Source of the DNA: Ornithodoros turicata | Taxonomy: Eukaryota > Arthropoda > Arachnida > Ixodida > Argasidae | Assembly (NCBI RefSeq): GCF_037126465.1 | Contig: NC_088201.1 | Location: 190,242,031-190,306,030, forward strand | DNA: 64,000 bases | Direction of reading: 5' to 3' | Shown: one piece after another, positions 54,160 to 62,487 of the stretch | Numbering within the stretch: position 1 is the first letter of the stretch | Layout: each line of letters starts with the position of its first letter | The notes under the pieces: model-generated | The model's input: the letters and a program-made list of their open reading frames with translations, nothing else | The model's database searches: none | What the model was told of the DNA's origin: nothing | Made by a program: the position numbers and the translations under genes

Positions 54160-56135
54160 GGGACGTCCTTGGCGTGGCCTTGTGTGAGGTTTTTAGGGAC
54201 AGCCTGGAAAGAGGGACCCTCCCAGACTCTACGCGCGGTGGACTTATAAAGCTCCTCTGCAAAGACACCAGCAGGAAAGAAGAGCTATCAGCCTGGCGAC
54301 CCGTGACATTATTGAACACGGACTATAAGATCTTCGCCAAAGTGATGCAGTTACGCCTCAGTCGGGTAATGGATCTACTAATCTCTCCTGTCCAAGCCTG
54401 TGCGGTGCCAGGACGCGGAATTCAGCAGCACCTGTTCGCACTGAGGGACATTTGCTATTGGGCAGCTGACCGCAAGGCCACGGCGTTCCTCCTCACCATT
54501 GACCAGAGGAACGCGTTCGACAGAGTGAACCACGTCTTCTTGTGGTACGTGTTGCGGCGAGCTGGGCTCGGCGAGGACTTCCAGCGCTATGTGCAGGTGC
54601 TCTATGCGGAGGCGGAAAGCCGAGTGCTGGTAAACGGGCGGCCATCGACTGCGTTTAAGGTGGAAAGAGGCGTCCGTCAAGGATGCCCACTGTCTCCGCT
54701 CCTGTATGTTCTGGCATTCGAGACAGCGATTTGCAACCTGTCCAAAGGAGGCCTCGTACCTCGCCTACCGGTACCCGGAAGTCAACGGTTCCCAACCGTA
54801 TTTGCATATGCGGACGACCTGACCGTGTGTCTACCTTCGGCCTCTTCAGTGCGACGGGTGTTGGGATGCCTCGAGTTGTACGAGCATGCCTCAGGTGCGG
54901 CGGTGAACACCCAAAAGTCCGCCATCATGCTACCCGGACCAGACTTCCCCTACACTGACGTTTGCGGTGTCCCCGTGAGGCAGTCCTGTCGTATCCTCGG
55001 CATCGTCTTCAACTGGAGAGGACCGCTTACTAGCAACTGGTCCACGGAGGTCAGACGAATGGAGGACCATTTGCGGGAGCTGGCTGAGCTCGAACTGGAC
55101 TTTAGAGAACGCAGCGAAGTGGCCACACATCGCATCTGCAGTAAACTCTGGTTCATTGGCGCAGCTTTCCAACCTGCTGTTGTAACGGCACGCAGAGTCA
55201 ATCGTCTCCTCTTCCGATTCTTCTGGAACGGAAAACCAGAGAGAGTGAAGCGGGCGGTCATGATGCGAACACCTGAGTTTGGCGGATGGCGGATCCCAGA
55301 CATTCTGCTGTTTTGCGCCGCTCTGGGGCTTCACCTGCTCTTTCAGGTGCTTCGTGATCGACAGCACATCTCCCATGACCTCGCGTTGTTCTTCGCTGGT
55401 ACAGCTGTGCGGGATTTTGGGGGCACCGTCGACCATACACGTCCACATGCAGATCGCCTTATGACATTTTACCGGATCATGAGGAAGTACTCCTCGATGC
55501 TGCGGAATGCCCTGCCTGAGGCCGACTTCACAACCTGGACGACGAGGCAACTTTACGAGGCCTTGTGTGACGTCAGGTTCCCCCTTCCCGTGGCCGCACC
55601 TACGCCGAACAGAAGCCGCATCGCGTGGAACATCCTAGAGGGCTCCCGAGTCGACGTTGCTTGGCAACATTCACACGCCGTGCTGCCTGTCCGCACGAGG
55701 CTTCAGCGCTTCGGGTTGGCGAGAACAAGCGACTGCCCTACGTGCGCCGGCATGGAAAACCACCATCATCTGTTTTATGCCTGCATCAATGCGGCCGCCA
55801 TGTGGCGCAAGGTCGCCGACCTATATCGGCTACCTGCGGTGTCCTACGAAACGGTTCAGTACCTGGACCCGTCGCCTGTCCCAGAGCGCAAGGAGCCGGC
55901 CTTCTTTCTGCTGGTGGCTGAAGTTGTGTACCAGTTGTGGTGCTCCAGAACGAGGGCTCTTCACGGAAGCCAGAGCGAGAGCCTCGTGAAGATCATGCTC
56001 TCGTGTCGAATCTCTCTGAAGACGCGTCTTCAAGACGAACTGCGCATCCTCGGGTCTGTAAAGTTTCGTCGACGGTGGAAGAGCCACCACCAGCTGTTCG
56101 TCCTGGTGAACGGACACGTGATGGTGAAGTTGTGA

Positions 56136-56379
56136 CTTGTTTTTCTTTGTTGTCTTTTTCGGAGTGTGAAAGACTATTGACAGACTTGTATTGAGTTGAA
56201 CTCCTTTCCACACGGGAGAGGGGGTAGTCGTTAGTATGATGTCCGGGTGATTGTACTTTTTGTTTTTGTTGCTGTTGGCTTGTTGCTCCGGAGCAAAGTA
56301 TCTTACAATGTCGGCCCCAAATGAGGGCGAGTCACCTTGTGTGTGTTTTTCATGTAACTGTTTATTACTTACAATACAC
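56136..56379 (+). other. LINE 1 3' UTR
   Basis: A 244-bp non-coding tail follows the ORF2 stop. It has a perfect 14-bp palindrome, TTGCTCCGGAGCAA (56283-56296), and T-rich patches. No AATAAA is present; AATACA at 56373 is the nearest variant. It ends directly at U5 sequence with no A or simple-repeat tail, which fits 3' ends that anneal to a specific target better than poly(A)-primed LINEs. Confidence 0.65.
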
Positions 56380-56462
56380 TTTACTAAAGATCACCGTGGA
56401 GGGGGACAGCACAATGAGCTTCTAGACAATTTTTGATAGGCCTAACCCGTTTGGGGAAGGCT
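56380..56462 (+). pseudogene. U5 snRNA 3' fragment downstream of LINE 1
   Basis: U5 resumes in loop I at TTTACTAAAGATCACCG. It keeps the 3' arm of stem I (GTGGAGGGGGACAGC), the Sm site AATTTTTGA and the terminal hairpin GGCCTAACCCGTTTGGGGA. It has no U5 promoter or 5' half of its own. Confidence 0.88.
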
Positions 56463-56630
56463 ACATCACTCAATTCAAAGAGAAAACATGCGTCCAGCTA
56501 GGACGTGTCCTAGCCACACCCCGACCCCCAAAACAAGTCAAACAAGTGAAGGAAAAGAAAGAGAGAGGGACGGGACTCCACCACTTTGCCTCTCAAATGT
56601 TTTAAATAGGGCATAGGGCATTTCGCCTTT
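56463..56630 (+). repeat. U5 repeat spacer, then a 9-bp target duplication (left copy)
   Basis: The spacer of a U5 unit runs to AAATAGGGCATAGGGCA, where the usual continuation into the U5 5' end is missing (about 77 bp deleted with a small GGGCATA duplication). Only TTCGCCTTT of loop I remains (56622-56630). These nine bases reappear directly after LINE 2 at 59930-59938, so they look like a target-site duplication. Confidence 0.75.
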
Positions 56631-59600
56631 GTAAACGTCTACGTGCCTATAGATAATCAGGAAAGAAGTTTGTTCTTCGAGTCGTTAGATGGCTTCTTGG
56701 TTGGTTCCGGGGAAAGAATCCTGACCGGTGACTTTAATTGTGTACTTAATGAATGTGTTGACAGCACAGGGGGATCTTTAGTTAGCAGGCCATGGAAAGC
56801 TAAGGGGTTGAGGCGCTTAGTAAATGCTTACAATTTTGTTGATGCATGGGAACATGTGTATGGTTCAACGCGCGGTTTTACTTTTCATGCGCAAGGCCGA
56901 AGTGTGCGTTTAGACAGGTGCTATGTAAATCGTACTGTGACGCGTAACATTGTGGACTGTGAAGTAGCGCAACTTAATACTGGATCTGTTTATTTGAGTG
57001 ACCATTGCATGCTGGCAGTCGAGTTTGCTTTTGTAGGCGGATTTGGGAGGCTTCCAAACCGGTGGCGACTGAACACTAGTCTGTTGTATGACGACGAAGT
57101 GGCAGACGATATTAGACGTATAATCAGTAGCCACGAAGCCAAAGAAATATGTTCGGTTGACTGGTGGGAGACGTTGAAGGGCGAAATAATTCACGCGTTT
57201 AAAAAGTGGGCGAAGCAACGTGCCCGGGAGCGGAGGGAAATGATCTATGCCATACGGTGGGGTCTGCGCAGTTTGCGCGGTTTGGGCCTAGAGACCGCAG
57301 CCCAACTAGAAGCATATAGGGAACTGCAAGAAGACTTAAGCGTATTGCTTCTGAAGTCGACGCCACCAGTGCAGAGACCGAATTACGCAGGGCAGGTAGT
57401 CATGACCTCTCGCGAGTTAAACACAGCGACGGTGAGAAGACGGCCCACAGCCTTGCAAGAAGTCTGTGGGTCTGATGGTGTCCTGCGTCAGACGCAAGAC
57501 GAAATAGAGGAAGCGTGCGTGGACTTTTACCCTGAACTATACGCTCCAAAACACGTGGATAGGGACGCGTGGAAGCTGCTGGACAAACACTTACCGAAAT
57601 TAGAGGGAGGAGGTGAAATATTTGAAAATGACTTCTCGGTGGAAGAGATTACAGAAGCAATGAAGGCATTGAGGTTGGGTAAGAGCCCGGGATCTGACGG
57701 TCTCCCACCAGAGGTTTACCGTGTATTTTGGAGGGAACTGGCGCTGCCGTTGACCACGGTTTTTCGTTTGTGCCTGAGAGAAGGAAGTTTACCGCAATCC
57801 CTTAGAGTCGGGGTCATCAAATTGTTATGTAAAGATGAAAATAGGAGGACCGAGTTAAGGGCTTGGCGACCGGTGACCCTGTTAAATACAGTGTAGCGGA
57901 TTATAAAATACTCGCAAAGGCAATGCAGCTGAGATTAAGTCAAGCGATGGACTGTTTGCTGTCGCCGGCTCAGGCCTCTGCTGTTAAGGGAAGGAGCGTG
58001 CACTCGCACTTGATGGCATTGCGAGACATGATTGGTTACTACCAGCAGAGACAGGGCTCTCTTCTTCTGGCCAGTTTTGACCAGGAGAAGGCGTTCGATA
58101 GGGTCGCACATGAATATATGTTCCATGTGCTGGAGAGAATTGGTCTTCCTTTGGTATTCAGGCGGTTTGTTGGGTTGCTGTATACGGACATAAGCAGCGT
58201 CATCGAAATTAATGGCAAGTTGAGCAGAAGATTCTCAGTCCTGTCAGGGGTTCGCCAAGGCTGCCCGATCTCACCCTTATTGTATGCCCTGTGCTTTGAG
58301 CCGTTTGTCAGGCTTGTGGCAAGCAGTGCCGCCATCCCGAAGGCGTTCACACCAGGAAGTGTTGGCTTGTCCACGGTGTTTGCATACGCCGATGACATGA
58401 CGCTGTGCACGACAAGGCCGTCGGCGATCGGGGAGGCTCTGAGGCTCATGGAGGTATACGCTGCGGGCTCAGGCGCACGCCTTAATAAGGAAAAGTCAGC
58501 AGTCATGAAAGTGAATCTCCCAGGAAGTCAAGTGCAGATAGCCGGCATACCCGTCGTGCAGCAAATGAAGGTGCTTGGCATCGTCTTTACGGCGGAGGGC
58601 GTGGCACCCAGGACATGGACTGAGATTCAGAAAAGTCTTGATGCTGTCAAAGAGAAATACGAGGGGATCAGCACAGGGTATAGAGGAAGACGCGATATAA
58701 TCAGAAATGAAATGTGTTCAGCCATTTGGTACGCGGGCACATGCACTCTTCCTACGAGAGTGGTGGAAAAGAAGCTGACTCGTACAATGATGTCCGTTCT
58801 TTGGCAGGGGAGGCCTGAGAAAGTAAAAAGGGTTGTAATTCAGGGACCAGCTGAGTGCGGGGGGTTTAGCATTTTTAATATCAGGCTAATGTGTGTGGCC
58901 TTGGCCATCACTCAGACGTGTAGGGCTTTGGAGGACGGGGATCATGTTGCCAAGTCCTTGGCTCTGTATAGTATGGGAACGTTGTGTACTCTTTTTGGTG
59001 TGCCAATCAATCACTTGTTGCCCAGAGCCGAGACACCCGGCCGATTTTATGTAGAACTTGCTAAGTACGTACGAATTTTGCAAAGGGTGCTGCCAAGTGA
59101 CAACATCAGGTTCCTGACGACGAAGAAAATCTATGAGACGTTGTTCTATGAATGTAAGAAGGACGAGATCACCACGCATGTTGCCGAAACGAGAGGGTTA
59201 TTACTGTCCACCTATTTAGATGATGACCGCGCGGATGTCGCCTGGGAAATGTCCCACAATGTATTACCGGTGGCAACAAGGCTGTATCGTTTTCGTTTTC
59301 GTGCATCTAGCGATTGTGCGACATGTGGTGGTGTAGAGAACCACAAACACATTTTTTATGATTGTATAATGGCAGCTGCAATGTGGCGAAAAATGGCGGA
59401 TTTGTTTGCGTTGCCTGTTATTCAGTATACTACAGTGCACGTGTTTGACCCTGTGCCAGTGGGACGAGGGCAGGTTCCATCATTTTGCCTACTTTTAAAT
59501 GAGATAAAATTTCAGTTGTGGTCCTCAAGAAACAGAAAATTGTACGGGGGCACGAACGAGTCCCTGCGAGTTGTGACGTTTTACGTGAGGCTGTCCTTGC

Positions 59601-59716
59601 ACAGGAAGCTCCAACACGAGTTGGACGTTGTCGGGGAGGCAGCCTTTAAGAAACGGTGGAAATCCCACTGGAGAGTTTTTATACGACAGCAAGGGAAAGT
59701 GCTGATCAAATGTTGA
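56631..59716 (+). pseudogene. LINE 2 ORF2: endonuclease-reverse transcriptase, truncated and broken
   Basis: The frame is open from the 5' junction. It shows GDFNCVLN near 56730, LDRCYV near 56912, and LSDHCML with the catalytic His near 57004, then a linker and KSPGSDGLPPEVY (the entry to the reverse transcriptase). After VTLLNT, eight extra bases (57891-57898, containing TAG) interrupt it. The second frame resumes at DYKILAK (57899). It carries ASFDQEKAFDRV (motif A), RQGCPISP (motif B) and AYADDMT near 58383-58400 (motif C), then LGIVFTAEG. The C-terminal zinc motif CATC...HKHIFYDC is near 59317-59362, followed by AAMWRKMADL. Apart from the truncation and the 8-nt lesion the sequence is well kept. 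Confidence 0.88.
57891..57898 (+). other. 8-nt insertion with stop codon in LINE 2 ORF2
   Basis: GTGTAGCG separates LLNT from DYKILAK; LINE 1 has LLNTDYKIFAK uninterrupted. The insertion brings an in-frame TAG and shifts the frame. Confidence 0.75.
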
Positions 59717-59761
59717 GTGGGGTAGGATGCGGAGCGACAGTTGTTTCTGTTGGACTGGTCG

Positions 59762-59779
59762 CTTCTGGGAAACCAGAAG
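59762..59779 (+). other. GAAA-tetraloop hairpin in LINE 2 3' UTR
   Basis: CTTCTGG and CCAGAAG form a perfect 7-bp stem closed by a GAAA loop, a stable GNRA tetraloop. In several LINEs a 3' UTR stem-loop is recognised by the element's own reverse transcriptase. Here that role is inferred from the fold and position only. Confidence 0.55.
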
Positions 59780-59922
59780 TCTGGGATGGGGTCACACCAC
59801 GTGCAATGTACGAATGTGGATAGCGCTTCAAGTGTTAAGTTCTGGGTTTTGTGAGTAGGCTCTGGAGGGACTGGGTTTTGGTGGTGATGGTAGTTTGGTA
59901 GTTTTGGATGGTAGTTTTTGAC

Positions 59923-59928
59923 AATAAA
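59923..59928 (+). terminator. Polyadenylation signal AATAAA at LINE 2 3' end
   Basis: AATAAA sits at the very end of the element, followed by one G and then U5 sequence. With so little element sequence after it, cleavage would fall in the downstream U5 fragment, which would let the transcript carry target sequence at its 3' end. Confidence 0.6.
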
Positions 59929-59929
59929 G

Positions 59930-60019
59930 TTCGCCTTTTACTAAAGATCACCGTGGAGGGGGACAGCACAATGAGCTTCTAGACAATTTTTGATAGGCCT
60001 AACCCGTTTGGGGAAGGCT
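59930..60019 (+). pseudogene. U5 snRNA 3' fragment downstream of LINE 2
   Basis: U5 resumes at TTCGCCTTTTACTAAAG. Its first nine bases repeat the left flank of LINE 2 at 56622-56630. The Sm site and 3' hairpin are intact. The following spacer lacks about 47 bp found in the other units (from ATCATTCAATTCG to the first CCTGACCGG), so this unit is 261 bp instead of 308. Confidence 0.88.
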
Positions 60020-60154
60020 ACATCCGGCCACACCCCGACCCCCAAAACAAGTCAAACAAGTGAAGGAAAAGAAAGAGAGAGAGACGGGACTCCACCACTT
60101 TGCCTCTCAAATGTTTTAAATAGGGCATCGACGAACGTTGAAAATTCAGGACAT

Positions 60155-60280
60155 ATGCTCTGGTCTCCCTTCAAATCCGCGTATTGATCTTTCGCCTTTT
60201 ACTAAAGATCACCGTGGAGGGGGACAGCACAATGAGCTTCTAGACAATTTTTGATAGGCCTAACCCGTTTGGGGAAGGCT
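60155..60280 (+). ncRNA. U5: U5 spliceosomal RNA
   Basis: U5 is the core RNA of the U5 and U4/U6.U5 snRNPs; its loop I holds the exon ends during both splicing steps. Seen here: 5' stem strand ATGCTCTGGTCTCCC, loop I GCCTTTTAC flanked by GATCTTT and AAAGATC, 3' stem strand GGAGGGGGAC and GAGC, Sm site AATTTTTGA, and a terminal hairpin with GCCT/AGGC and CCC/GGG pairs around GTTT. The ends are set by comparison with vertebrate U5 from memory and may be off by a few bases. Confidence 0.92.
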
Positions 60281-60462
60281 ACATCATTCAATTCGAAGAG
60301 AAAACATGCGTCCAGGTCGGACGTGTCCTGACCGGCCACACCCCGACCCCCAAAACAAGTCAAACAAGTGAAGGAAAAGAAAGAGAGAGAGACGGGACTC
60401 CACCACTTTGCCTCTCAAATGTTTTAAATAGGGCATCGACGAACGTTGAAAATTCAGGACAT

Positions 60463-60588
60463 ATGCTCTGGTCTCCCTTCAAATCCGCGTATTGATCTTT
60501 CGCCTTTTACTAAAGATCACCGTGGAGGGGGACAGCACAATGAGCTTCTAGACAATTTTTGATAGGCCTAACCCGTTTGGGGAAGGCT
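60463..60588 (+). ncRNA. U5: U5 spliceosomal RNA
   Basis: Complete copy. Loop I GCCTTTTAC is at 60502-60510 (nt 40-48 of the RNA) and the Sm site at 60554-60562. Stem I pairs GTCTCCC with GGGGGAC and GCTC with GAGC. No change in any of these elements relative to the array consensus. Confidence 0.93.
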
Positions 60589-60770
60589 ACATCATTCAAT
60601 TCGAAGAGAAAACATGTGTCCAGGTCGGACGTGTCCTGACCGGCCACACCCCGACCCCCAAAACAAGTCAAACAAGTGAAGGAAAAGAAAGAGAGAGAGA
60701 CGGGACTCCACCACTTTGCCTCTCAAATGTTTTAAATAGGGCATCGACGAACGTTGAAAATTCAGGACAT

Positions 60771-60896
60771 ATGCTCTGGTCTCCCTTCAAATCCGCGTAT
60801 TGATCTTTCGCCTTTTACTAAAGATCACCGTGGAGGGGGACAGCACAATGAGCTTCTAGACAATTTTTGATAGGCCTAACCCGTTTGGGGAAGGCT
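60771..60896 (+). ncRNA. U5: U5 spliceosomal RNA
   Basis: Complete copy with consensus loop I, Sm site and 3' hairpin. I see no difference from the copy at 60463 within the RNA. Confidence 0.93.
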
Positions 60897-61078
60897 ACAT
60901 CATTCAATTCGAAGAGAAAACATGCGTCCAGGTCGGACGTGTCCTGACCGGCCACACCCCGACCCCCAAAACAAGTCAAACAAGTGAAGGAAAAGAAAGA
61001 GAGAGAGACGGGACTCCACCACTTTGCCTCTCAAATGTTTTAAATAGGGCATCGACGAACGTTGAAAATTCAGGACAT

Positions 61079-61204
61079 ATGCTCTGGTCTCCCTTCAAAT
61101 CCGCGTATTGATCTTTCGCCTTTTACTAAAGATCACCGTGGAGGGGGACAGCACAATGAGCTTCTAGACAATTTTTGATAGGCCTAACCCGTTTGGGGAA
61201 GGCT
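61079..61204 (+). ncRNA. U5: U5 spliceosomal RNA
   Basis: Complete copy with consensus loop I, Sm site and 3' hairpin. Its downstream spacer carries the ATGTGTCC variant. Confidence 0.93.
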
Positions 61205-61386
61205 ACATCATTCAATTCGAAGAGAAAACATGTGTCCAGGTCGGACGTGTCCTGACCGGCCACACCCCGACCCCCAAAACAAGTCAAACAAGTGAAGGAA
61301 AAGAAAGAGAGAGAGACGGGACTCCACCACTTTGCCTCTCAAATGTTTTAAATAGGGCATCGACGAACGTTGAAAATTCAGGACAT

Positions 61387-61512
61387 ATGCTCTGGTCTCG
61401 CTTCAAATCCGCGTATTGATCTTTCGCCTTTTACTAAAGATCACCGTGGAGGGGGACAGCACAATGAGCTTCTAGACAATTTTTGATAGGCCTAACCCGT
61501 TTGGGGAAGGCT
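61387..61512 (+). ncRNA. U5: U5 spliceosomal RNA with a stem I mismatch
   Basis: Complete copy, but C to G at 61400 (TCTCGCTTC instead of TCTCCCTTC) puts a mismatch into the GTCTCCC/GGGGGAC part of stem I. Loop I, Sm site and 3' hairpin are normal. It may be a weaker or inactive variant. Confidence 0.9.
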
Positions 61513-61694
61513 ACATCATTCAATTCGAAGAGAAAACATGCGTCCAGGTCGGACGTGTCCTGACCGGCCACACCCCGACCCCCAAAACAAGTCAAACAAG
61601 TGAAGGAAAAGAAAGAGAGAGAGACGGGACTCCACCACTTTGCCTCTCAAATGTTTTAAATAGGGCATCGACGAACGTTGAAAATTCAGGACAT

Positions 61695-61820
61695 ATGCTC
61701 TGGTCTCCCTTCAAATCCGCGTATTGATCTTTCGCCTTTTACTAAAGATCACCGTGGAGGGGGACAGCACAATGAGCTTCTAGACAATTTTTGATAGGCC
61801 TAACCCGTTTGGGGAAGGCT
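61695..61820 (+). ncRNA. U5: U5 spliceosomal RNA
   Basis: Complete copy with consensus elements. It is followed by the CAATTCAAAGAGAAAAC spacer variant, otherwise seen only in the diverged units at 51 and 56 kb. Confidence 0.93.
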
Positions 61821-61937
61821 ACATCATTCAATTCAAAGAGAAAACATGCGTCCAGGTCGGACGTGTCCTGACCGGCCACACCCCGACCCCCAAAACAAGT
61901 CAAACAAGTGAAGGAAAAGAAAGAGAGAGAGACGGGA

Positions 61938-61973
61938 CTCCACCACTTTGCCTCTCAAATGTTTTAAATAGGG
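61938..61973 (+). promoter_or_regulatory. Candidate U5 promoter block (PSE-like plus TATA-like)
   Basis: About 65 to 30 bp before the U5 start lies CTCCACCACTTTGCCTCTC followed by AAATGTTTTAAATAGGG. The block is in every unit and is the best-kept spacer part between the homogeneous array and the diverged units near 50.7 and 51.3 kb. snRNA genes of animals carry a proximal sequence element around -60 to -40. Position and conservation are the only support; I did not match it to a species consensus. Equivalent blocks lie at 308-bp steps upstream. Confidence 0.45.
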
Positions 61974-62002
61974 CATCGACGAACGTTGAAAATTCAGGAC
62001 AT

Positions 62003-62128
62003 ATGCTCTGGTCTCCCTTCAAATCCGCGTATTGATCTTTCGCCTTTTACTAAAGATCACCGTGGAGGGGGACAGCACAATGAGCTTCTAGACAATTTTT
62101 GATAGGCCTAACCCGTTTGGGGAAGGCT
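62003..62128 (+). ncRNA. U5: U5 spliceosomal RNA
   Basis: Complete copy, the last before LINE 3. Consensus loop I, Sm site and 3' hairpin. Confidence 0.93.
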
Positions 62129-62135
62129 ACATCAT

Positions 62136-62153
62136 TCAATTCGAAGAGAAAAC
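62136..62153 (+). terminator. Candidate snRNA 3' box
   Basis: TCAATTCGAAGAGAAAAC begins about 8 bp past the U5 3' end. Animal Pol II snRNA genes need a loosely conserved purine-rich 3' box 9-19 bp downstream for 3' end formation. The AAGAGAAA core and the spacing fit; the GTTT start of the vertebrate consensus is absent. Confidence 0.35.
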
Positions 62154-62310
62154 ATGCGTCCAGGTCGGACGTGTCCTGACCGGCCACACCCCGACCCCCA
62201 AAACAAGTCAAACAAATGAAGGAAAAGAAAGAGAGAGAGACGGGACTCCACCACTTTGCCTCTCAAATGTTTTAAATAGGGCATCGACGAACGTTGAAAA
62301 TTCAGGACAT

Positions 62311-62357
62311 ATGCTCTGGTCTCCCTTCAAATCCGCGTATTGATCTTTCGCCTTTTA
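62311..62357 (+). pseudogene. U5 snRNA 5' fragment cut by LINE 3
   Basis: The eighth U5 of the run keeps its promoter block and its first 47 nt, to CGCCTTTTA in loop I, then passes into LINE 3. A transcript starting at this U5 promoter would run straight into the element's ORF1 leader. Confidence 0.88.
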
Positions 62358-62379
62358 TCGAAGTATCGAAGTATCGAAC
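62356..62379. repeat. 8-bp triplication at the LINE 3 5' junction
   Basis: TATCGAAG, TATCGAAG, TATCGAAC follow one another. The first TA is also the end of the U5 loop I flank, so the repeat straddles the junction. Confidence 0.8.
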
Positions 62380-62487
62380 GGACGTTTGGCTGCATCGCTC
62401 CTGGCTTATTTTGGACAAATTTTCATTGAAAACAGGGTAATATTCACTCCAGAAGTGGGGAGCCTCTTCCTGGGCCCACCGTGGAAG

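Larger units (their letters stand above)
52729..56135 (+). pseudogene. LINE 1 ORF2: endonuclease-reverse transcriptase, two frameshifts
   Basis: ORF2 begins at ATG 52729 and would give about 1135 aa. The N-terminal APE-type endonuclease shows STLNVRG (residues 4-10), LQETHF with the catalytic Glu at 36, and SVYAP near 108. The frame then shifts at a run of ten G (53137-53147). In the next frame come GDFNCV at about 53144, LDRFYV, and FSDH with its His near 53420. A second one-base shift lies at a T6 run (54154-54159). The third frame carries the reverse transcriptase: WRPVTLLNTD, LLTIDQRNAFDRV (motif A Asp), RQGCPLSP (motif B) and AYADD at about 54807-54821 (motif C). The C-terminal zinc motif CPTC...HHHLFYAC lies near 55734-55784, followed by AAMWRKV. 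Each shift equals one extra base. Confidence 0.88.
51367..56379 (+). mobile_element. LINE 1: L1/Tx1-type non-LTR retrotransposon in a U5 gene
   Basis: A near full-length element of about 5.0 kb: a 75-bp 5' leader, ORF1 (RRM-like plus three CCHC-type knuckles), a 21-bp gap, ORF2 (APE-type endonuclease, reverse transcriptase, C-terminal zinc motif) and a 244-bp 3' UTR. There are no LTRs, integrase or RNase H-like domain that I can see. It lies in the same orientation as the U5 gene it splits. The 5' junction shows loss of about 16 bp of target instead of a duplication. No poly(A) tail separates the 3' UTR (ending AATACAC) from U5. Two frameshifts in ORF2 suggest an inactive copy, unless they are base-calling errors in homopolymers. 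Confidence 0.9.
56631..59929 (+). mobile_element. LINE 2: 5'-truncated L1/Tx1-type element in a U5 gene
   Basis: About 3.3 kb of a second LINE family, beginning abruptly inside the endonuclease (VNVYVPIDNQER, which matches ASVYAPTDYQER of LINE 1) and so lacking ORF1 and the ORF2 start. It lies in the same orientation as U5 and is flanked by TTCGCCTTT on both sides. The 3' UTR (59717-59929) has a polyadenylation signal three bases from its end and no A tail. Its proteins are clearly related to LINE 1 but well diverged throughout, so it is a separate lineage, not another copy. Confidence 0.9.
59930..62357 (+). repeat. Tandem U5 snRNA gene array, 308-bp units
   Basis: After one shortened unit, the motif GTGGAGGGGGACAGCAC recurs at 60214, 60522, 60830, 61138, 61446, 61754 and 62062, exactly 308 bp apart. 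Units are almost identical. The visible differences are ATGCGTCC or ATGTGTCC in the spacer (C, T, C, T, C, C, C from left to right), GAATTCGAAG or CAATTCAAAG, and one change in U5 itself at 61400. Each unit contains a 126-nt U5 coding region and about 180 bp of spacer with the promoter. The array ends where LINE 3 enters the eighth U5 copy. Confidence 0.93.

Noticed and set aside
54930..55550. 206-codon minus-strand frame opposite LINE 1 reverse transcriptase
   Set aside because: Antisense shadow of the conserved reverse transcriptase and C-terminal region; no domain recognised.
51367..59929. Retrovirus or LTR-retrotransposon origin for the reverse transcriptases
   Set aside because: No LTRs, protease, integrase or RNase H pattern. 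The APE-type endonuclease upstream of the RT and the C-terminal zinc motif mark non-LTR elements.
59930..62357. The 308-bp tandem repeat as LINE 5' UTR promoter monomers, as in mouse L1
   Set aside because: The unit contains a complete U5 snRNA with loop I, Sm site and 3' hairpin. LINE sequences break in the middle of that gene, and U5 sequence also continues beyond the 3' ends of LINE 1 and LINE 2. The repeat is the target, not part of the element.
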